Source: Nocardioidaceae bacterium | Lineage (GTDB): Bacteria; Actinomycetota; Actinomycetes; Propionibacteriales; Nocardioidaceae | DNA length: 10,313 bases | Assembly (NCBI GenBank): GCA_013811715.1 | Contig: JACCUS010000097.1 | Span: 1-10,313 of the forward strand | Direction of reading: 5' to 3' | Shown: positions 7,178 through 10,313 of the stretch, piece after piece | Position numbering within the stretch: position 1 is the stretch's first letter | Layout: each line of letters begins with the position of its first letter | The notes under the pieces: model-generated | What the model was told of the DNA's origin: nothing | What the model saw: the letters and a program-made list of their open reading frames with translations, nothing else | Database searches by the model: none | Translations under genes and position numbers: made by a program

Positions 7178-8565
7178 CACACGTGCGAGGGGGCTTCGGC
7201 AAGCACCGAACGCAGGATCTGCTCCATCTCGTCGAAGTGCTGCTGGTCGCAGATCAGCGGCGGCGAGAGCTGGACGACGGGGTCGCCGCGGTCGTCGGGG
7301 CGGCAGTACAGACCCGCGTCGTACAGCGCCCTCGACAGATATCCGCGCAGCAGTCGCTCGGACTCCTCGCCGCTGAACGTCTTCTTGGTGGCCTTGTCCT
7401 TGACCAGCTCGATCGCGTAGAAGTACCCGTCGCCGCGCACGTCGCCGACGATCGGCAGATCCGTGAGCTTCTCCAGGGTGGCGCGAAACGCGTCCTGGTT
7501 GTCGAGGACGTGCTGGTTGACGCCCTCGCGCTCGAAGACGTCCAGGCTGGCCATCGCGACGGCGGTCGACACCGGGTGGCCGCCGAAGGTGTAGCCGTGC
7601 CCGAACGAGGTCGTCCCCTTGCGAAACGGTTCGAACAGCCGGTCGGTGGCGATCATCGCACCGAGTGGGGCGTAGCCGGAGGTGATCCCCTTCGCACAGG
7701 TGATGATGTCGGGCACATAGCCGTAGCGCTCCGCACCGAACATGTGACCGAGGCGGCCGAAGGCGCAGATGACCTCGTCGCTGACGAGCAGGACGTCGTA
7801 CTCGTCGCAGATCTCACGCACCCGCTGGAAGTAGCCTGGAGGTGGCGTGAAGCAGCCGCCGGCGTTCTGCACCGGCTCGAGGAATACCGCGGCGACGGTC
7901 TGCGGCCCCTCGTTCTCGATGGCGACGGCGATCTGGTCCGCGGCCCAGCGCCCGAACGCCACTGGGTCGTCGCTGTGGTGGGTGGCGCGGTAGATGTTGG
8001 TGTTGGGCACCCGGAACGTGCTCGGCACGAGCGGCTCGAACGGCGCCTTGAGGTTGGGGAGACCGGTGATCGAGAGTGCCCCCTGGGTGGTGCCGTGGTA
8101 GGAGATCGCCCGGGAGATCACCTTGTGCTTGGCGGGCTTGCCGGTCAGCTTGAAGTACTGCTTGGCGAGCTTCCAGGCGGTCTCCACGGCCTCGCTGCCG
8201 CCACTGGTGAAGAAGACCCGGTTGAGGTCGGCCGGGGTGTAGCTGGCGAGCCGCTGCGCAAGCTCGATGGCGGTGGGATGCGCGTACGACCACAGCGGCA
8301 TGAAGGCGAGCCTCTGGGCCTGCGCGGCGGCGGCCTCCGCGAGCTCGGTGCGCCCGTGGCCCAGTTGGCTGGCGAACAGCCCGGCGAGACCGTCGAGGTA
8401 GCGCTTTCCGTCGGAGTCGTAGATGTAGGCGCCCGCGCCGCGGACGATGATCGGCACGTCGGCCTCGTCGTACGACGACATCCGGGCGAAGTGCATCCAC
8501 AGGTGGTCGCGGGCGGACTGCTGTAGGGCGGCGTTGTCGAGCTCACGCGATTGGTCGATCGTCAT
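7177..8565 (-). CDS. Class-III PLP-dependent aminotransferase (omega-transaminase-like)
   Basis: A 462-residue fold-type I PLP enzyme that would move an amino group from an amine or omega-amino acid to a keto acid, typically pyruvate. Class-III signatures are present: DGKRYLDGLAGLF (52-64), TSGGSEAVETAWKLA (120-134, phosphate-binding loop), ISYHGTT (154-160), FLEPVQ (228-233), SDEVICAFGRLG (262-273, Asp263 contacting the pyridine nitrogen), AKGITSGYAPLGA (291-303, Lys292 as Schiff-base lysine) and FGHGYTFGGHP (321-331). The pattern is closest to beta-alanine/putrescine-pyruvate type transaminases; 'aspartate aminotransferase family' labels are generic, and the substrate cannot be read from sequence. 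The start ATG 8565 (MTIDQSREL) is chosen over upstream in-frame ATG 8583 and GTG 8595. A weak -10-like CAGACT (8577-8572) lies 6 nt before it, compatible with leaderless expression. The stop is coupled to the DUF1697 gene. Confidence 0.93.
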   Translation of the reverse strand: MTIDQSRELDNAALQQSARDHLWMHFARMSSYDEADVPIIVRGAGAYIYDSDGKRYLDGLAGLFASQLGHGRTELAEAAAAQAQRLAFMPLWSYAHPTAIELAQRLASYTPADLNRVFFTSGGSEAVETAWKLAKQYFKLTGKPAKHKVISRAISYHGTTQGALSITGLPNLKAPFEPLVPSTFRVPNTNIYRATHHSDDPVAFGRWAADQIAVAIENEGPQTVAAVFLEPVQNAGGCFTPPPGYFQRVREICDEYDVLLVSDEVICAFGRLGHMFGAERYGYVPDIITCAKGITSGYAPLGAMIATDRLFEPFRKGTTSFGHGYTFGGHPVSTAVAMASLDVFEREGVNQHVLDNQDAFRATLEKLTDLPIVGDVRGDGYFYAIELVKDKATKKTFSGEESERLLRGYLSRALYDAGLYCRPDDRGDPVVQLSPPLICDQQHFDEMEQILRSVLAEAPSHV

Positions 8566-8651
8566 GACCCCAGTCTGCCGCATCGGTCTGGTCACGCCCG
8601 CGGCCAGGAGACCACTCCAGGCGACAGATGCGCAAGAGTGCGGACCGGCGC

Positions 8652-8657
8652 TATCGT
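8652..8657 (+). promoter_or_regulatory. Putative leaderless -10 element before the MFS gene
   Basis: TATCGT matches the actinobacterial -10 pattern TANNNT and ends exactly 6 nt before an ATG at 8664. Transcription would then begin on the A of that ATG. This is the usual geometry of leaderless actinobacterial genes. No clear -35 hexamer is visible. Confidence 0.45.
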
Positions 8658-8663
8658 CGGAGT

Positions 8664-8690
8664 ATGACGTACACCGCCGGCCAGACTTAG
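8664..8690 (+). other. Eight-codon ORF (MTYTAGQT-stop) in frame with the MFS transporter
   Basis: ATG 8664 opens MTYTAGQT and ends with TAG at 8688-8690. The same frame continues without another stop through VLPRGFVLRVLGYY into the transporter. With a -10-like element at the right distance and GGAG at 8659-8662, this ATG looks like the original transporter start. The TAG would then be a nonsense mutation, a base-calling error or a deliberate short upstream ORF. The peptide has no feature of a known attenuator leader. Confidence 0.4.
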
Positions 8691-8708
8691 GTCCTGCCGC
8701 GCGGCTTC

Positions 8709-9938
8709 GTGCTGCGCGTGCTCGGTTACTACTCGACCCGCGACCTGATCCCGCTCTACGGGATCTACGCGCTGCTGTTCCGCGACCATGGGCTGTCGGC
8801 TGGCCAGGTCTCGTCGCTCTTCGTCATCTGGTCACTCACGTCGTTCGTCTGCGAGGTGCCGTCGGGCGCCTGGGCGGACACCGTCGACCGACGCAGACTG
8901 CTGGTCGGCAGCGGGCTGGTGTACGCCGCCGGGTTCGGTGTGTGGACGCTTCAACCGTCGTACCTCGGCTTCGCCGCCGGGTTCGCGCTGTGGGGGCTCA
9001 GCGGCGCGATGATGTCGGGGACGTTCGAGGCGCTGCTGTACGACGAGCTGGCCGCTCGGTCAGCGACGTCGCGCTACCCGGGGCTGGTGGGGTGGGCGCA
9101 CTCGCTGGCGATGGGAGCCAACCTGGTCGCGACCGCGCTGTGCGGGCCGCTGTTCGCATGGGGCGGCTATGCGCTCGTCGGCTGGGTCAGCGTGGGCATC
9201 GCCCTCGCTCACGCATCGCTTGCCTGGTCGCTGCCGGCCGCCCCCAAGGCCCGGCCTGCCGGCGAGGTGTCGGCTGCCGCTCAGCCGGCGGGGAGCCGCG
9301 TCTTGCGGCGTTACCTGGCGATGCTGCGCGCGGGCGTGCGCGAGGCGACGCTCCACGCCCGGGTGCGTCACATGGTGCTGATCTCGGCCGTGCTGCTGGG
9401 GCTGACCGCCTACGACGAGTACTTCCCGCTGGTGGCGCGCGACAACGGTGCTGCGACCGCAGACGTGCCGTTGCTTGTCGCCATGGTCGTCGCGGGTCAG
9501 TTCATCGGCACGGCGCTGGCCGGGAGGACGGCGGCGATGTCCGGGCGGCGGATGGCCCAGGTCGTCGCGCTCTCCGCCGTGGCGATCTCGGTCGGCGCCT
9601 TGAGCGGTCATCCGACCGGCTTCGTCGCGATCGCGGTGGGCTACGGCATGGTCAACAACGCGATCATCGTCAGCGAGGCGCGGCTGCAGGAGGTCATCAG
9701 CGGTCCGGCACGGGCGACAGTGACCTCCACCGCCGGGCTGTCGTGCGAGGTCGTGGCCGTCTCGATCTACGTCGGCTTCGCGGTCGGTTCCGCGTGGCTG
9801 TCGGTCGCGACGCTGGTCGCCCTGCTTGGCTTGCCGATGCTCGCGGTCGCAGCGGCGGTCGGACGCTGGCTGCCCGCGTCTCGCCAGGATGAGCAGTCCG
9901 CCGTAGGGTCTCCACGGACGGACAACGGCGGGCCGTAG
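8709..9938 (+). CDS. Major facilitator superfamily (MFS) transporter
   Basis: Integral membrane protein of 409 residues from the GTG at 8709, with alternating hydrophobic segments consistent with about 12 helices (segments near 12-24, 33-50, 66-82, 85-105, 128-150, 154-174, then 221-241, 252-271, 283-300, 304-322, 340-360 and 363-385). Motif A-like PSGAWADTVDRRRLL (51-65) follows the second helix. ARLQEVISGPARATVTS (324-340) resembles the conserved loop of one group of drug/small-molecule MFS exporters. A charged, Ala/Pro-rich central loop spans about 176-220. The substrate is unknown; drug or metabolite efflux is plausible. No ribosome site precedes GTG 8709. A better-looking ATG at 8664 is separated from it by an in-frame TAG, so the true N-terminus and expression are uncertain. 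All membrane segments lie after the TAG, so a protein made from 8709 could be complete. Only 27 nt separate it from the downstream amidohydrolase, suggesting cotranscription. Confidence 0.85.
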   Translation: MLRVLGYYSTRDLIPLYGIYALLFRDHGLSAGQVSSLFVIWSLTSFVCEVPSGAWADTVDRRRLLVGSGLVYAAGFGVWTLQPSYLGFAAGFALWGLSGAMMSGTFEALLYDELAARSATSRYPGLVGWAHSLAMGANLVATALCGPLFAWGGYALVGWVSVGIALAHASLAWSLPAAPKARPAGEVSAAAQPAGSRVLRRYLAMLRAGVREATLHARVRHMVLISAVLLGLTAYDEYFPLVARDNGAATADVPLLVAMVVAGQFIGTALAGRTAAMSGRRMAQVVALSAVAISVGALSGHPTGFVAIAVGYGMVNNAIIVSEARLQEVISGPARATVTSTAGLSCEVVAVSIYVGFAVGSAWLSVATLVALLGLPMLAVAAAVGRWLPASRQDEQSAVGSPRTDNGGP

Positions 9939-9951
9939 CGGTTCGCAGACC

Positions 9952-9960
9952 AGGGGAGAA
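9952..9960 (+). promoter_or_regulatory. Strong Shine-Dalgarno that decides the amidohydrolase start
   Basis: AGGGGAGAA lies 5 nt before TTG 9966 (7 nt when counted from GGGGAG). It is the best ribosome binding site seen at any gene start in the window and supports a non-ATG start there. Confidence 0.65.
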
Positions 9961-9965
9961 CGGCC

Positions 9966-10313
9966 TTGACTCGGCACGCGGACAGCGTCTTCACCGGCGG
10001 CCGGGTCTTCTGCGCCGACGCGGCCCGCCGCTTCGCCACCTCCGTGGCCGTGCGCGATGGGCGGATCGCGGCGGTGGGGCACGACGACGTAGTCGACCTC
10101 GTCGGCTCGTCGACCCGGGTCGTCGACCTCGCCGGAGGACTGCTGGCGCCGGGCTTCGGTGACGCGCACGTCCACCCTGTTCAGGGCGGCCTGGAACGCA
10201 TGCGCTGCGACCTCTCCGGGCAACTGACCCGCGACGGCTACCTCGGCACGATCCGGGCGTACGCCGACCGGCACCCCGACGTCGCGTGGGTCACCGGCGG
10301 CGGGTGGTCGTTG
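9966..10313 (+). CDS. Amidohydrolase family protein (YtcJ-like), N-terminal part
   Basis: The first 116 codons of a gene that runs off the window. The product starts MTRHADSVFTGGRVFCAD, the small beta-sandwich region of amidohydrolases, with GRIAAVG (32-38) and VVDLAGGLLAPGFGDAHVHP (52-71). His68 and His70 form the HxH metal-binding pair that opens the TIM-barrel active site. CDLSGQ (81-86) and WVTGGGWSL (108-116) are in line with the YtcJ-like amidohydrolase 3 group. The substrate is unknown; the remaining metal ligands lie outside the window. TTG 9966 is chosen because of the strong upstream ribosome site. The short gap after the transporter gene suggests the two are expressed together, perhaps moving and hydrolysing related compounds, which is inference only. 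Confidence 0.88.
   Translation, partial: MTRHADSVFTGGRVFCADAARRFATSVAVRDGRIAAVGHDDVVDLVGSSTRVVDLAGGLLAPGFGDAHVHPVQGGLERMRCDLSGQLTRDGYLGTIRAYADRHPDVAWVTGGGWSL

Noticed and set aside
7183..8526. Plus-strand open frame of 447 codons opposite the aminotransferase
   Set aside because: Composition is typical of the antisense of a GC-rich gene; the minus-strand aminotransferase signatures are complete.
9060..10274. Minus-strand open frame across the MFS and amidohydrolase genes
   Set aside because: It spans two well-supported plus-strand genes and shows only Arg/Asp/Gln-rich, motif-free sequence.

Overview
This window looks like chromosomal DNA of a high-GC actinomycete. The signs are strongly GC-biased third codon positions, frequent GTG/TTG starts, 1-4 nt start/stop overlaps, apparent leaderless starts, and an actinobacterial-type LexA (SOS) box on the start codon of a DUF222/13E12-like gene. 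I cannot fix the genus. A Propionibacteriales/Nocardioidaceae-like or mycobacteria-like host is only a guess. I see no insertion sequence, phage gene, tRNA, rRNA or CRISPR array.

Left edge (1-429): the first 72 codons of a minus-strand gene resembling the N-terminus of the DUF222/HNH (REP13E12) family, with a near-perfect SOS box over its start. A divergent intergenic region of about 210 bp follows and holds nested inverted repeats that may be an operator for the next operon.

Plus-strand operon (430-6619): dhaK, dhaL and dhaM encode a PTS-type dihydroxyacetone kinase. DhaK binds dihydroxyacetone, DhaL carries ADP/ATP, and DhaM re-phosphorylates DhaL-bound ADP. DhaM is a four-part EIIA-HPr-EI chain that keeps the complete PEP-binding half of enzyme I. 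On paper it could run the whole PEP-to-dihydroxyacetone relay alone. dhaM overlaps by 4 nt (TTGA) with a gene for a 701-residue membrane protein fused to a spermidine-synthase-like domain, so this gene of unknown role is translationally linked to the kinase.

Minus-strand pair (8565-6632): a class-III PLP aminotransferase followed, through a TGATG overlap, by a DUF1697 protein. It converges on the dha operon with only 12 bp between the stop codons.

Plus-strand right end (8664-10313): a major facilitator family transporter whose best-looking leaderless ATG start (8664) runs into an in-frame TAG after eight codons, leaving a GTG at 8709 as the first usable start. Then comes the N-terminus of an amidohydrolase (YtcJ-like) with a strong Shine-Dalgarno and a TTG start, cut off by the window end.

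Most of the window is recognisable metabolism. The points most worth attention are the self-sufficient DhaM, its coupling to the spermidine-synthase-like membrane protein, and the amber codon in the transporter leader.
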